64,000 nucleotides of DNA. It comes from Larix kaempferi (lineage: Eukaryota > Streptophyta > Pinopsida > Pinales > Pinaceae). Under the pieces are notes generated by a model. It saw nothing but the letters and a program-made list of their open reading frames with translations, ran no database searches and was not told the DNA's origin. The stretch is from contig BSBM01000461.1 of NCBI GenBank assembly GCA_027924585.1, positions 10,617,001-10,681,000 of the forward strand, given 5' to 3'. Shown here in pieces: positions 23,663-36,594 of this stretch; positions within the stretch are counted from its first letter, which is position 1, and the number at the start of each line of letters is the position of its first letter. The position numbers and the translations under genes are program-made.

Positions 23663-24440
23663 ACACGCTAGCAGGAGTTGACGGAATTCAAAACTGCTAC
23701 TCCGTGATGTTTTTTGCGCCCCAGGCACAAGTCCACCAAGTGTCCCTGAACAGAATCTGGAGGTGACCTGTAACTCACCATAGATCGATGGTCGGGCCTC
23801 CAATTGACGAACCATCGATTCCATTGGATTCATGACGTGGGATTTTAGCTAGGGGGGCCTCTCTCCGACCTATCCATCGCCCGGTGACCTCCGTATACGG
23901 TGGTTTCTGAAACTACAGTTTGGCTCAGTAGGGGACAATGACTTTCACGCCAATGAGGGCCAAACTTGGAAAAACACGGACGGTGGGGCTTCGGTTGGCA
24001 TTTCCATATGGCCCTTTCCCAAACACACTAGCAGGAGTTGACGGAATTCAAAACTACCGCCTTGTGATGTTTTTTGTGCCTCGAGCACAAGTCCACCAAG
24101 TGTCCCTGAACGGAATCTGGAGGTGACCTCCAACACGCCATAGATCAATGGTCGGGCCTCCGATAGATGAACTGTTGATTCCGTTGGATTCGTGACGTGG
24201 AATTTTAGCTAGGGGGGCCTCTCTCCTGGTGACCTCCGTATATGGTGGTTTCTGAAACTAGGGTTTGGCTCAGTAGGGGACAATGCATTTCACGCCAACG
24301 AGGGTCAAACTTGGAAAACCACATACGGTGGGGTTGCGGTTGGCATTTCCATATTGCCCCTGACCAAACACGTTAGTAGGAGACGGAATTCAAAATCAAT
24401 GTTCCGTGTGGGTTTTTGCGCCCCATCACGAGTTCACAAG
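23663..24440. repeat. 358-bp satellite, arm 2, inverted orientation
   Basis: GCAGGAGTTGACGG recurs at 23671 and 24031 (360 bp apart), with a third partial copy near 24376. The plus strand has CCAAGTGTCCCTGAAC, the reverse complement of GTTCAGGGACACTTGG in arm 1, with the same order of neighbouring blocks. It is therefore the same satellite family, more diverged and in the opposite orientation. Confidence 0.85.
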
Positions 24441-25678
24441 GCAACCGTAACCCTAAGTAGGGTTTAGTGTTTAACATGCATGGCCCAGGGTTTGGAAATC
24501 ATAACCTATGGTTCAGCATGCATAGATTGTTCAACTGGATGTTCATCAATGGGGAAACCCTAATCCTAACCAGGGTTTAGGGATTACCATGCACTAGATT
24601 TGATGCTCAGAGTTTTCCAAGAAATGGTCCAATCAATGAGAAGGTCTCGCTTTTTCAACACTTGATAACAACATAGTTGATGAAGTCGATCTTTCATCCT
24701 TTTTTATTTTGGAATCTTTTAAATATATTTTCAATATGTGAGTCACACCTTTTCTTGTAGATTTTCATGCATAGTCTGGGTCTGTCATAACTCAGTTCAG
24801 AATCAGTCTAATGTCCAACTCAACTTTTTCAAATCCGGTGGACTTATGCTTCAAATCATGTTGATTCACGAAGTTGGTTCTCGGTCCTTGGATTCTATTG
24901 TAGTTGCTTTAATGCTGAGTGATTAGTCATTGGGTGCATGAGGTTTGCTGAATAATGTTGTTGGTTGTGCTAGGTTCATGTTGAGTGAGCATTTATTGTT
25001 CATGTTGATTGAGTAAGGTTGCACTGTATTTATCGATTGCACTTTATTTCTTGAATCCCGAGGTAACGTTTGTTCCTTTCACCAATGTTTCTTTGAGCAC
25101 TTGTATGTAGTTACTCATATGTAGTGTTGAATCTAATTGTACAATCAAATATTGGGCATTGGTGAAATGTGAAGCATGTATTGCACTTAGTTTTATTAAA
25201 TTACACTTGAACATTGACTTAACTTGTAATTTAATCATCCAAACTCACAAATTTTAATTAGATATATCCAATTAGTGTGCATGAGTGAGTTCATTGAAAC
25301 CTTGAAATACATTGTATTGCACTTAGTTTTATTAAATTACACGAGCAAAAACTTTGACTTAACTTGTAATGATCATCCAAAATCACAATTTTTAATTAGA
25401 TATCCAATTAGTGTGCATGTAGTGAGTTCGTTGAAACCTTTAAATATAATAGTTTGTTCTTTTGACATAGTGCGTTCATAAGTAATAGATAATTCACACA
25501 AATCAACACAATAGATTGACACAAGAACATGTGGAAACCGAAGAACAAATACAAAGTGAAATTCATCATTCATTTATAAGTGAAATGTCAATGTATGTGT
25601 CTCCAAAAGTACATGTATCCAAAACTATCCAAGCCACATGTACATGTATCCAAATGTACATATATCCCATAAGACACA
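24441..25678. other. Spacer without gene; AAACCCTAA boxes and one duplication
   Basis: AAACCCTAATCCTAACC-type words occur near 24440-24580. A 136-bp direct duplication is seen at 25181-25446 (TTGCACTTAGTTTTATTAAA at 25181 and 25317). No coding region is supported. Confidence 0.5.
25181..25446. repeat. 136-bp tandem duplication
   Basis: Two adjacent copies with a few substitutions and small indels, both containing CCAATTAGTGTGCATG and GTTGAAACC-like ends. Confidence 0.75.
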
Positions 25679-28410
25679 TCAAAACTCAAGCTTCCTCTTG
25701 TTCTTTCTCGATGTTGATCCCCTAGGCACATCTCTAGGATCAGTGTGTGTCTCTAGATCCTGCAAATTAAATATCAATTGTTAAATTCAACTAACTATGT
25801 ACTAATACATTAGCTCAAGATAGAAATTAAAAAAATTAATTCGTGACTCACTGATTTATAACAAACACTCACCCACTCCGCTGGACGAATTGGAAGCTCT
25901 GATGGTCCGATCACCAATCTCCTCCTCTCTCAAATCGGTCTCTACAAATAAAATACCATATCTAAATTAACTCAACAATTATCAACATGTGCATGGAAAT
26001 TGCATGAAATGCTTGGTCACTAATGGACATCTCACCTCAACCAGAGACTGTGACAAAGGGGATTGTGTTCCTTGTATAGCAGATGGAGCTATTGGTTGAA
26101 CATCCAAGATGGTCACAACCATGGTCGAACTAGGGGGGGCAGAACTGGTCCTGCTGTTGGTGGCTACAATCACCAAATGTTGAAATAGTTAGACATGCAT
26201 GAATAAACAATAGACAACAATAATAAACTATGTCTAGATCATGTTGAAATAGTTGTACCTCTATGTGGCTTGTTTTTATTGTAGATGCAACATTGACTGC
26301 TGCATCAACGACCCCTGGGGGGTTTGCAATAGACAACTCCGAATCCTGATGCAGTAAGCATGCAAATCAAACATTAACAAAAATAATTTATGCACTGGAT
26401 TTCAAGTTAACCAACAAATATCATCGAAGGATATACATTTCCATGGTATCAGATGGAGCTATTGGTTGAACATCTAGGATGGTCTCAACCATGGTTGAAC
26501 CAGGGGGGGCAGGAACTACTCCTATTACTGGTGGATACAATCACCAAATGTTGAAATAGTTAGACATGCATGAATAAACAATAGACAACAATAATAAACT
26601 ATGTAAAGATCATGTTGAAATAGCTACATACCTCTGTGTGACTTGTTTCCATTGCAGATGCAGCACTAACTGCTGCATCAACCATCAATGCAAGGTTTGC
26701 AATAGAAAACTCTGGTTCCTGATGCGGTAAACAAGCAATTCAAACATTAACAAAAACAATTTATGCACTGGATTTCAAGTTAACTAACAAATATCATCGA
26801 ATGATATGCATTACCATGGTATTAGTAAGTCCATGGTCGTGGGCAGCTGGAGTCTTGCAAGGAGTAGGCCACCTCACATACACATGACCCCTGTTCACGA
26901 ATGGCCTAGGAGGATATACAAATCCAAGAAATGGTCTAAATGTTTCGATTGGTGCCTACAGTCAGCAAGTGTTCATGTAGTTGGACATGCATGATTCAAC
27001 GAACAGACATGTATTTAAAAAATGACATTTTTAATTGTTTACTTGGAGCCCAAATGTTTCCTCGGACGATACGACCATGGATGCTACCTCCATATTAGCT
27101 TGCCCCAGTGAATGATATGCCATCTGCAAGTTTAATAATTGTAAATATTAGACCGTAGATAGCATTAGTGAACTAACATGTAAAGCATGTGGAAATTAAC
27201 AAATTAACAAGTATTACAAAACTGATATTTTAAAATGTTTACCTCAGTGTGAGATACGGCAATGGGTGTTATATAAGAGGGGCCTGCCAACTGGGTATCA
27301 TCATGAATCCCTCCACCAACGACGCGATCAGTGGATGGAATGTCATGCCCCCCTGTAGAGTATGGAACATCTGACTCTGGGGCGTCGCTACCGGCATAAA
27401 GCATCAACTGCAAATTCACAAGATTAATATATTAGCTCAAACTATATATATGTGTACAAAGAGGAAAATCAATGAAGAATTTATTACAATTAACCATCTA
27501 CATAAGTCACTCAAAAACCCACTGAAGGAAACATATGAAGCAAGACCATAGCAGGGACGACCACACAATGTGCACTCGTGAGGCTTAAAAGCAGGCTGGG
27601 GATGTGTCGAGGTCCTGCACTAGCAGATGGTCCTGCACTAGTGGATGGTCCTGCACTAGACAATGGTCCTGCATCATGATGACCTGGTGTATGTACCACA
27701 CTAGGGATAGATGTCCATTCCTCACCCATATGCTGAACCATAGTGCTATGGCGAACAACCACCCGTGCCAAACTCAAAAACGCATCACGTGTCTGTGGAA
27801 TAACACGATGTATAGGTGGGACATCTGGCCCAGGAAACCGCCTGCGAGGTGCAGGGATAGGGCGATCAGGGTCTCAAAGCCTCGTATTGGATCAATTTTG
27901 GGGCATCCCCCCACCGATCCCCTAAAACTGCAAGATATTAAAATAGTTTACGTGTTTATGTAACACGAACTCTGCATACATCTTTCGAAGGAAATACAGG
28001 GGCATTTCCTTATTGTTATGTGGTGGCATATCAAAAACCATATACCATTTGTCCATCCAGTTATTAACAAATGGTTGAAATGTGCACCACTCAATAGAGA
28101 TATGAGGCTTGTTTGCATTTGGGATTTCCCCTAACCAAGGGTCCCTAAACAATGCAAATATGTGCTCTTTGGTTATTTTCAACTTTTTGATTGCAGTGTA
28201 GTCTAGCCCATCAGCATATTCTTGTCTTTTTCTTTCTCTATATGATCTAATATCATATAGTAAATTGCTTGACTGTGAAATAGTGTCAACAATTGCATCC
28301 AGAGTTGATGCAAGTGAGCGTTGAATCCTGTCACTAACACTAAAATCCGCACTAATGCCCCTCAAGCGAGAAAGCTCAATCAGTATCTCAGCACTTGTGT
28401 CCATAGCCAC
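25679..28410 (-). CDS. Multi-exon gene of unknown function
   Basis: Exon 1 (about 27950-28410) starts MAMDTSAEILIELSRLRGIS and includes KLKITKEHIFALFRDPWLGE and FQPFVNNWMDKWYMVFDMPP. Later exons with good splice sites: about 27500-27930 (RRRFPGPDVPP, Ser/Ala/Gly/Pro repeats), 27243-27407, 27043-27123, 26815-26955, 26632-26718, ~26443-26527, 26259-26345, 26036-26153, 25873-25942 and 25679-25759 (ends TSRKNKRKLEF then TGA). Most acceptors read TTGCAG or similar and donors GTAAAC, GTATGT or GTGAGT. Several exons are exact codon multiples (165, 81, 141, 87, 87, 81 nt), strong support for coding. The basic C-terminus may be a nuclear signal. A 1-base frameshift near 27870, an unclear exon 1/2 joint and a lost donor at 26443 suggest decay or assembly error. 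No family is recognised; a transposon-encoded gene is possible. Confidence 0.5.
26079..26822 (-). repeat. ~372-bp tandem duplication of an exon pair
   Basis: Unit 1 (26079-26450) and unit 2 (26451-26822) align along their length: TGCACTGGATTTCAAGTTAA at 26391 and 26764, TGAAATAGTTAGACATGCAT at 26181 and 26552. Each unit holds a 29-codon exon (DSELSIANPPGVVDAAVN... and EPEFSIANLALMVDAAVS...) and part of the next exon (TILDVQPIAPS). At the junction the donor GTAATG has become GAAATG. Confidence 0.8.
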
Positions 28411-29062
28411 AACTGCAATAAAAACATCAATACAAAAATCATTAGAAACATATACATAGTATATAATGACGTCTCTTCAAAATTGAAAATGTATTAAATC
28501 AAATCCAAGTAAGCAATTTAATGGCATTCACTTACATACATTTAACAATTAAAAAGTAAGTTTCGTTCAACTTCTTTCTAGAAGTTAAGGCACTTCTTAA
28601 CCCTCATTGGTGACTTTTCCATGCACACTTGGGTTTAAAATTCTTAGAATTTAGGAGTGTTATTTTGACATGTTTTGGCCTTTACTTCCCTTGCAAAAAG
28701 CAATATTTCCATCATCTTCATAAGCTAACATTAAATTTATTGATTTCAACATATTACGCCTTGTGGTTGGAGGGGGGGGGGAAGTGGCATCGAATGAAAT
28801 GGATGTGTATGAGTTTGTCTTGCCAATATGATTACATATACTTGAGATGACTATCAATGATTAAGATGTTGAATAATCAACTAGAGATTGTGACTAGAAT
28901 CACAATAACAATAATGTCAACTTAATAAGATATCACAAGTGGAATATGACAATGTTATCTCATAATTATCACATATATTTATTAATGATCCAAGTATTAA
29001 GATATGTGATTGATATGACAAGATGGTTGATTAGGAGGATGAAGATTAAGTTGAGATAGAAC

Positions 29063-29109
29063 AACTAAATTTAAATGTCACAGTCCTAGGACTGTGACTA
29101 CATTTAGTT
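29063..29109. repeat. Perfect 22-bp palindrome inside a longer inverted repeat
   Basis: 29077-29098 is a perfect palindrome centred on CCTAGG (each arm GTCACAGTCCT). Outer arms AACTAAAT / ATTTAGTT extend it to about 47 bp with a small asymmetry. It could extrude a cruciform or be a remnant of transposon ends. Confidence 0.8.
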
Positions 29110-31440
29110 AATGAATAAGTAAGAATAGGATATGACTTGTTAGGCTTAGAAAGATGGTTAAGGTAACTTGGTCGGGGGCATGTCAGGTGTTAAAACTCAT
29201 ACCTGTGTCTAAAACACAGTCTTTAAGAGGGATGTAAGTTTAGGATAGATGTAGGGTTAGGAAAACATCCAAGGGAAGAAGGGCCGAGATAGGTAAGAAT
29301 GTTAGAAGGGTTTTAGGATAGGTTTCTATGAGTAGTTACTAGGTCACGGCCGCAGGTCTTTCTGAGTGTAGATTAGGATTGTTGGATATGTAAATGACAA
29401 GGGCAAGGGACTATTAGGATATGTGAGGCAAGAAAAGAGGTGATATAGGGCTACCACCAATCCTCTAAATATCATTGACTCGATCATGGTTGGGAAAACT
29501 CTCACGAAACACTCTAGGTAGTTCATGGGTGTTCACCATTTCCATTGTTCTATAAACATGGAAACCAACAAAAAGTGACATGGGAAAATGGGGAAATTGT
29601 GGACTGGAATACAATTGGTTGTAGATGAGCTTAGAGACTCGACATGTAGAAATATATTACCCATTTTTTTTACTATTTTAAAAAACAGTTGATAAACCTA
29701 GTGATGCAGGGGCATAGACTGTTTGAGTAAAGTCATTTATGACTTTACTAGGTCAAGTGAACTTAAGGAGAGCTAGGGTCTCACATGTTTCTAATTTGCT
29801 TTATTTTCTTGAGAGGTTGAATAAAGAGGATAAGTATACTAGATCCTTTTCCCAATGTAATCGATTGGGTTAGTTGAGCATTTCCATAATTGTAGCATCT
29901 AGTTAGTGATTTGTCAAGTGAGTCACCAGTTAGTTGACTTAATCATGGATTTTGTTCCTTATTTATAGGATCAAAGAAGCAGAATTCGAGTTGTATTTAG
30001 TTTATTTGATGACCTTTTATTAATTAGCTTTTTTCTAGCTCAATAGAGATAGGGTTAGCTTGTAGAAGTTGAAGATAGAGATTCAAGTGGAAGAGGGCTC
30101 AGAATTATCAATTCCTTGGAGCAAAACAGAGACAATTTCTCTATGCAAAATCAATCTCTACATTGTATGGCAAGCTCAAAAAATTAAATAAGAAACAGAG
30201 TGATTTTCTATATGAAGTATTTGAGTTGAATCGACGGTCCCTAAGCATTGAGTAGATTGATCGAGGGTGTGGATAGGTCGATTAACTAGTCAATAGTCTC
30301 GATGGCGAAGATCAGATGTCATTTAGATCAATGATTCCAGATCCACATCACAGTCAGAACTACATGATGGTTATGAACTCTTCAACGGTGTGATGAATAC
30401 CGGGGTTGATGGTGGTTTCAGGACGTGTTGACTTGTAATTCGATATCACAATGAGAAGGTTTGTATATTTCAACTTTTGTTTGCCATTGCGATAAGGCCA
30501 GGGGCAAAAAGGCTAAGTCATATGCGCAAAACAAGAGCCAAGTGTCGAGGAAGGTAGAGTTAAAACACAAATGAGGTGGGTGCTATAACCAAGAAGTGCA
30601 AATATTTTAGTGGAAAAATGGTGGTGGTTGCTAAAACCGGAGGAAGGAATAAAACTAGTCATAGTTACTAGTTTTAACTCTGTGTTTATATATATATTGT
30701 TGATTTATATATAATACACTGTTTTATGTTTGCAGGCCCGAGAGGCACTTTGTTAATGTGTTTTGGCATTAGGTTAAGGGTGCTTAACTAAGAGGCAATG
30801 TATAGCTACATACACTTGTGATGAGATTTTGATTATGTTCATGGACAAATGATTGTGATGAAATTTTGAGAAACCAAGTTACTAATTTTTTATGCATTTT
30901 TTCTATTCACGCTTGTGCATGCATTTCATCTTGTTATGGCCATTTATGAGGAAACTTATTCAATTAGTATCATGGGGAAATGGTCTTTGAGGGTTGGAAA
31001 TTTGGGTTTCATGTGGATGGATACATTGTAGAAAGGGAGAAGTTCTATTTTTTTCAATTTTTTGTTGCATTAGGAATTTTTGAGTTCTTGAAAAGGGATT
31101 CATTATAATTATTCACTCATCTTGGTTGAGGGAGATGTGAATTTAATTAGAGATTAGGTTATTTCCAATTTGCTAAATATTACAAAATTAGGTTGTTTTA
31201 AACTATAAAAAAACTGTAATTTGGGTTTAGAACTGACAAAAAAATGGTATGGGTGAATGAATTACCTGATTAGCTGACAATTCATCGGTCAATTTGCCTC
31301 CCATCCAACGAAATATGGCTCCTACAATACTCTAGGGCACAAAATCCGCGATCGTCCAAGCTCAAATTCGTGTTCCTGATGGTTGAAATGCGTCGTGGGT
31401 TATCGAGATTGTGTATTTAAATTGATTTTATATTTACAAA

Positions 31441-31571
31441 GCACGTACGTGTTCTATAACTACATAACCCGTACACGTTCTATAACTACATAATGCGTAC
31501 GCATTTTGTAGTTATATAATGCGTACCCGTTATGTTTACCTATATAATGCGTACCCGTTATGTTTACCTAT
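31441..31571. repeat. 26-28-bp CpG-rich minisatellite, about 5 units
   Basis: Five units start GTAC(G/A/C)CGT or GTACGCATT and end CTATAACTACATAA or CTATATAATGC. The last two are nearly identical 28-bp copies. The unit matches the minisatellite at 12579-12660. Confidence 0.75.
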
Positions 31572-33122
31572 CCTACATGTCTAATGACATGTCAGGCTCG
31601 AGTTTTACCATACCAAGTGCTATGTAGTAGAAACACGTTATATTTTTATGTAACATGATTGTTTTTTCAAAAACTAGGATTGCATCTAAAAGGTCCCTCG
31701 TCGTCTTGCACACACCTTGTAATTAGTTTTATTTATAACTAAATATTAATTAACATTACGGAGGTGTGATAATCATTGGGTAAATAATTAGTGGTGTTAA
31801 TAATTAATTAATGAACAATTTTTGTCAATTAATTAATTAATAGATCATTATTGATTAAATATTGATTTTAATAATCACTAGAGGGTGAATTGGTGACATA
31901 TACCATAGTAACAATTTAATATATTATCACAACTTCTTGAAGTAAATAATTTTAAATATAAAACATTTAACAGAAATTTAGAATTAATTAACAATTATGT
32001 ATAATTATTGATTGACCATAATAATTATGATAAAAGTAATGGAATATATTGTTTAATGAAAATCATGCGTGAACCTTATACCATTAATTTGATAAAAGGG
32101 TAGGTGACTGAGTGGGAGGCTTTTGAATGGATTTCATTTAATGTTGATAAGCCACATGTTCAACTTGCCTCATTAATAAGGATAAGATTTAATATTTTAA
32201 TGTTTAGGGGTACAAGGGAATTTGACGGTGGATAGGAAAACATGAATGAACATTTATGGGGATATAAGGGTAGGAATGGAGGGAATGGAGTCGGCAGGGG
32301 AGGGAGTCGGTAGGGGATCGATTCTGCAGAAGAGAAGAAGATAGGTAGGAGGAGGGGGAGTGAATAAGGGGATTTTTTTTTACGAAGGAATAAATTTAGC
32401 ATAGGAGGCTAAAATTCACGAAGGGGAGAACTACAGGACTGGTTGGATTGTGCGGTACTCAGGTTTTGGGATCGAGTGTCCAAGAAGCAACACTTGCATC
32501 TCGGTGGTCGACTAGATTATCCTAGTTGGCACGAAGGCAGATCAAGTTTCGGCGGTTGAGTACTCTAAGTGTTTGGGATTTTCTTTTATAGGCATTTTAT
32601 TTCTTTATTGTTTTCATTTTATTTGTATGTGGAAGGAGCTGAAACACTAATTTAATTCAATGAATAATATGTTGTGTAATTTAATTCTTACATGTATTGA
32701 AATTTTTTATCTATACCTACACTTACCTCATATTTTAATTTTTTTCTACCTGCACATGAGATAGATTAACTTAGAATGACACAGAAGCAAATATAGACAA
32801 GTAGTCAACAAGTTAGAGTAGCTAAATAAACCAATAGATTTATAAAAGATGTTTTGAGTAAACCAGGGACCTATTTTGAATCTATATATCCATATCATGA
32901 CCATTAAATCTATGCATATAAACATTTTCCATAAACATTAAATTAAGTAAATACATAATAGAAGATATCAACCATGGAATTCATATACAAATGAGAAACT
33001 TAACAAAAATAGTCCTCCAATTGATTGTAGATAAAGGATGTTCCTCCTAGGAGTAGGCTCTCTATCACACTAGTTCTTTCTATGGTAAAAGCTTCCCTGA
33101 TTTTGAGCTATTAATCTATAGT

Positions 33123-34024
33123 TGTTACTGGACAATCCACTCGACCGGAGGCGAGCCGGATCTCCCTAGCTCAATGCGAGTCTAGAACAAATAGAACAGA
33201 CTACAAACACATTTCCTAGATCTACTTAAGGATCAAGTACTAGATGTCTTACCTCTTTGATTTCGCTATCCTTTCTCCCGAATGTTGCTCCACATCCCGA
33301 GGTCATCAGATCCAAGCTACAAGACCTGTTAAGACACAGAAAAGAGAAACGAGTAAAGAGCATCTATACAATAAGAGATCTATGTAAACAGTTAAGCAGG
33401 TAAACAACACAACATCATTACACATTGAGAACGATATTGGTGGAAAGCATTTGTATTACTTCAAATAGAGGAGTACATGATAGAGATATAGAACTTCAAC
33501 CAATGACTTAATGTAGCAACCCTTCTCCACACAAGCCAATTGCCAAGCCCTTCCAAGGAAGCATGAATTCTCCAAGAGGTGAGTGAAGGTGTCCCAAGAG
33601 AGATTTCACCAGCATGTAGATACCATGGTCTTCCGCCCTTTGGTATGGGAGTGAGCCTCACATATATAAGACTAAGTGGATGAGTTTATGGATAGGATAG
33701 GATGAGAGATGGTAGGAGAGAGATAGGGGATCCTCCCAATGAGTTAGGGGTTGAGTACCAGCTCTCCAAGAGATCAGGGATAAGCCCCCAAATGGGAAAG
33801 CTTCGAGAAAGATCTCGAAATGGCTATTTTTGCCCATTAACAGACCTCGTCGCACTCTGCTATGGAGCAACCTGCAACGTCGCATGTTGCTAGTATGCAA
33901 CCTGTGACGACCTCTCAAAAGGGTGTACAAACTGAGTACAAATCCTCCAAATGAGCACTTGGTCTAGGTGACTTCATGGATGTATACACTAAATCATAAT
34001 GATGGGTAGATTTTAGGTGTAACA
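33123..34024 (-). repeat. 3' LTR of the 16.1-kb element
   Basis: 902 bp, TG...CA. A TATA box (TTATATATG in sense) lies at about 33658-33669. In the U3 part (about 33840-33915) GTCGCA/TGCGAC-type words recur between GTTGCA words. Confidence 0.92.
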
Positions 34025-34039
34025 GAATGCCCCCCAAAG
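34025..34039 (-). other. Polypurine tract
   Basis: In sense CTTTGGGGGGCATTC lies directly before the 3' LTR. This G-run followed by a short AT tail is the expected plus-strand primer and confirms leftward sense. Confidence 0.7.
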
Positions 34040-36400
34040 CATGAAGCTGTTAAGGATGTATAGGTGAAGTGCTTTGATAGAAATAATGGAAAAAGACTTG
34101 TCGGATGAAGGACGCTGCTGCAGTACAACTGACTTTGAACTGACAATATCATATGTAGTACAACATGGCTGCCGACCAATACATTGCAGATCCATGGGAG
34201 TAATGACCGACTGAACACAATCATGGCTACTAGACACAAGTGTAAATCCATGACGAGATGATAACACAGCCACGACCAATACAAAAGTGGATCCGTGTAA
34301 TATGACTCAATACAAACTCCATCGCAACCTGGGTAAAACATGACTCCCCTGGGTCTTCAAGATGAACCCACAATGATACGAATCTATCCATGTGGTTACA
34401 AATGCCTTGACGTCGAACATGGTAGAAACCACTTGATTACCGGTCATTGATGTAAATCGTTAACAAGTGCGAGGGAGATCACCATTAATGTCAATGATTC
34501 CCAAAGTATCACAGTACATATCATCGAGCGTGAATAAATGAGTTGATGTCGAACGCAAGATGAAATCTCTCAATCAAGAGTCAATGATGTAAACTCATGA
34601 TGAAAGCGAGGTGACCTGCCATTGAGGCATGCAAGACCAAGGTACTTGGTTGGTTTCTAGATTCAATCCTTAGATGATGAGTTGAAGTCAACAAGGATGA
34701 ATCCGTCGAAGGAGGGCCATGATGAATCCACCATCAATCGACACGAAACACGACAAAAGATGTGTAGAGCGAATCGGAAGGTACAATAACATGTGAGACT
34801 GACTCAAAGTAACAATGGCATGACGACATGTGTACTAACTCAAAATAATGAGTGGTGAATGTGTTCTTGAACATGGGCATGGCATGACTTGGCAGTATTG
34901 ACATGAGAATGATGCAAACTTCTAATGAAACTAATAGTGGAAACTTTCTCCGAATCACTCAGAGGAGTAACAGGACTCAGAAAGTAAGCAAGGACTCATA
35001 GACAAACATATGACCCAAGTATCGGTATGCAAATGCAGATGAGTGCCATGTTCAAGAACGACTATATACTGCCACTAAGGTATGTAACACAAACACTTTC
35101 CTTTTTCCCCATCATGAATGATGAGTGCCTCATGTGCTTTTTAACGAGCTTGATGAGGGTAACCAGATGCTCGGTATAGCTCATCTCATAGATGAGTACA
35201 ATCCCAAATATTTTCTGAACCTAGGATAGGAGGGGTTCGTCCCATGATGGGCCCTTCAATGTGAAAATTTAAAAAGTCCATAGAAGGTAAACTCGGTCGT
35301 CATTTCATATTTAGAGAATATGAAAAGAACTAAAGAAGACTCCAACAATCCTTTTTCGTAAAGTTAGCCTCATCGCCCGAAAAAGGGTAAAACAACGCGG
35401 GAGAGGACTCTTCTAGTCATGATTGGCTGGAGTATTCATTTTTCATAATTAGTGCCCCCCGTTCCGATAAAGGGGTAAACTATAACCAGGAAGACGACCA
35501 TTCAAATACTTTAACAAACGTGAACGTGACAAGTTCGCTTGGCAATATTTTCAATTTTAGGGAGTTTGAAAAGAGCTTAACTATGGACTACGGGGGGTGT
35601 CCTTTTCCATGGAAGTTTAACGAGCCTGAAAAAGTGATAAATCATAACTCGGTACTTGTTCTCATGATTTGATGAGTACGAGAACAAATGAAGACTAAAC
35701 TCATCCTCATGCAATAATTACGACTTAACCAAAAACAATAATGACAAAACGTTCAAAAGAGTGTTCATACCTGTAATTACCGTTGGTAATGTGAGAAACA
35801 CTACAAAATACCACTTTACGACTCCTATACACTAGAGAAAGTGTCAAATAGCCCCAAATATAATGACAAATAGTCAAAACTATAGTAAATGGTCCAAAAG
35901 CATCAAAATATTTGAAAAGGAATATTCCATTTCATTCTATAAATAGAAATATGGGCCAAAAATAGAAACATTGTTCAAATTGCCAATTTGGGTGGAGAAG
36001 TACCAATTTGGAGCCAAAACTTCCTTTGCCGATTTCGGGAGCTACGATCTGCCATTTCACCAACCATCCGAACCAGGTAGGCCTAAATCTTAGCCTGCAA
36101 CTTTTGTAGTGGTTTAGTTTTTTCTATTTTTGTCCATTTTTTTAGTTTTTTGATGATTTGGGGAGGGGCCATTGCACCCTCGGCTCGTCGCAAGTGGCCC
36201 TTTCGGGACTTGCGACAGGCCTGAGTCATCGCAAGCCTTGAAAATAGGACCTGCAACGACGTCGCCCTATACCTGAAGGTGAGGTGCGACGGCGGAAACC
36301 CACAAGTCAAACATCAAAAATCTTTCAAAAAATGAGCTTGTGCCAGTTGGGAAAGGACCTAACATGTTTTAAGTGCCCCTTTTGGTAGGTTCCCAGTGAG
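34040..36400 (-). other. Long 3' region of the 16.1-kb element
   Basis: About 2.4 kb without domain-bearing frames on either strand. GTCGCA/TGCGAC words cluster again at 36185-36290, as in the LTR and the leader. Small ORFs near 34000 and 34730 are not supported as genes. Confidence 0.5.
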
Positions 36401-36594
36401 CAAAGATGGTATTAGAGCATTGAGAAAGAGAACATGAAGTGGAAGATGAGCAAGCCGCAAACGATCCATAATGTGTGGCTGCTTTGCGAAACTGTGGGTT
36501 GCTCAAATTCTTCGAGATACAGGGGATGAGAGCCCAAATCTCGTTCTTGACACACATGCTATAGAGTTGGGATGCAGCCCAATAGTACTTTGTC

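Larger units (their letters stand above)
28411..33122. other. Gene-poor interval
   Basis: About 4.7 kb with no supported gene. It holds a palindrome (29063-29109), a 26-bp minisatellite (31441-31571) and very AT-rich stretches with ATTAATTAAT words (31740-32100). A GC-richer piece at 32240-32560 has AGGAGGGGGAG and no clear frame. A splice-like TTTGCAG at 30731-30737 has no coding exon behind it. Confidence 0.45.

Noticed and set aside
17930-24600. Interstitial telomere array
   Set aside because: AAACCCTA boxes are dispersed in longer repeats; no direct TTTAGGG tandem run is present.
29110-30780. Another LTR element or gene with TTTGCAG splice site
   Set aside because: No paired LTR, domain or linked exon could be found.
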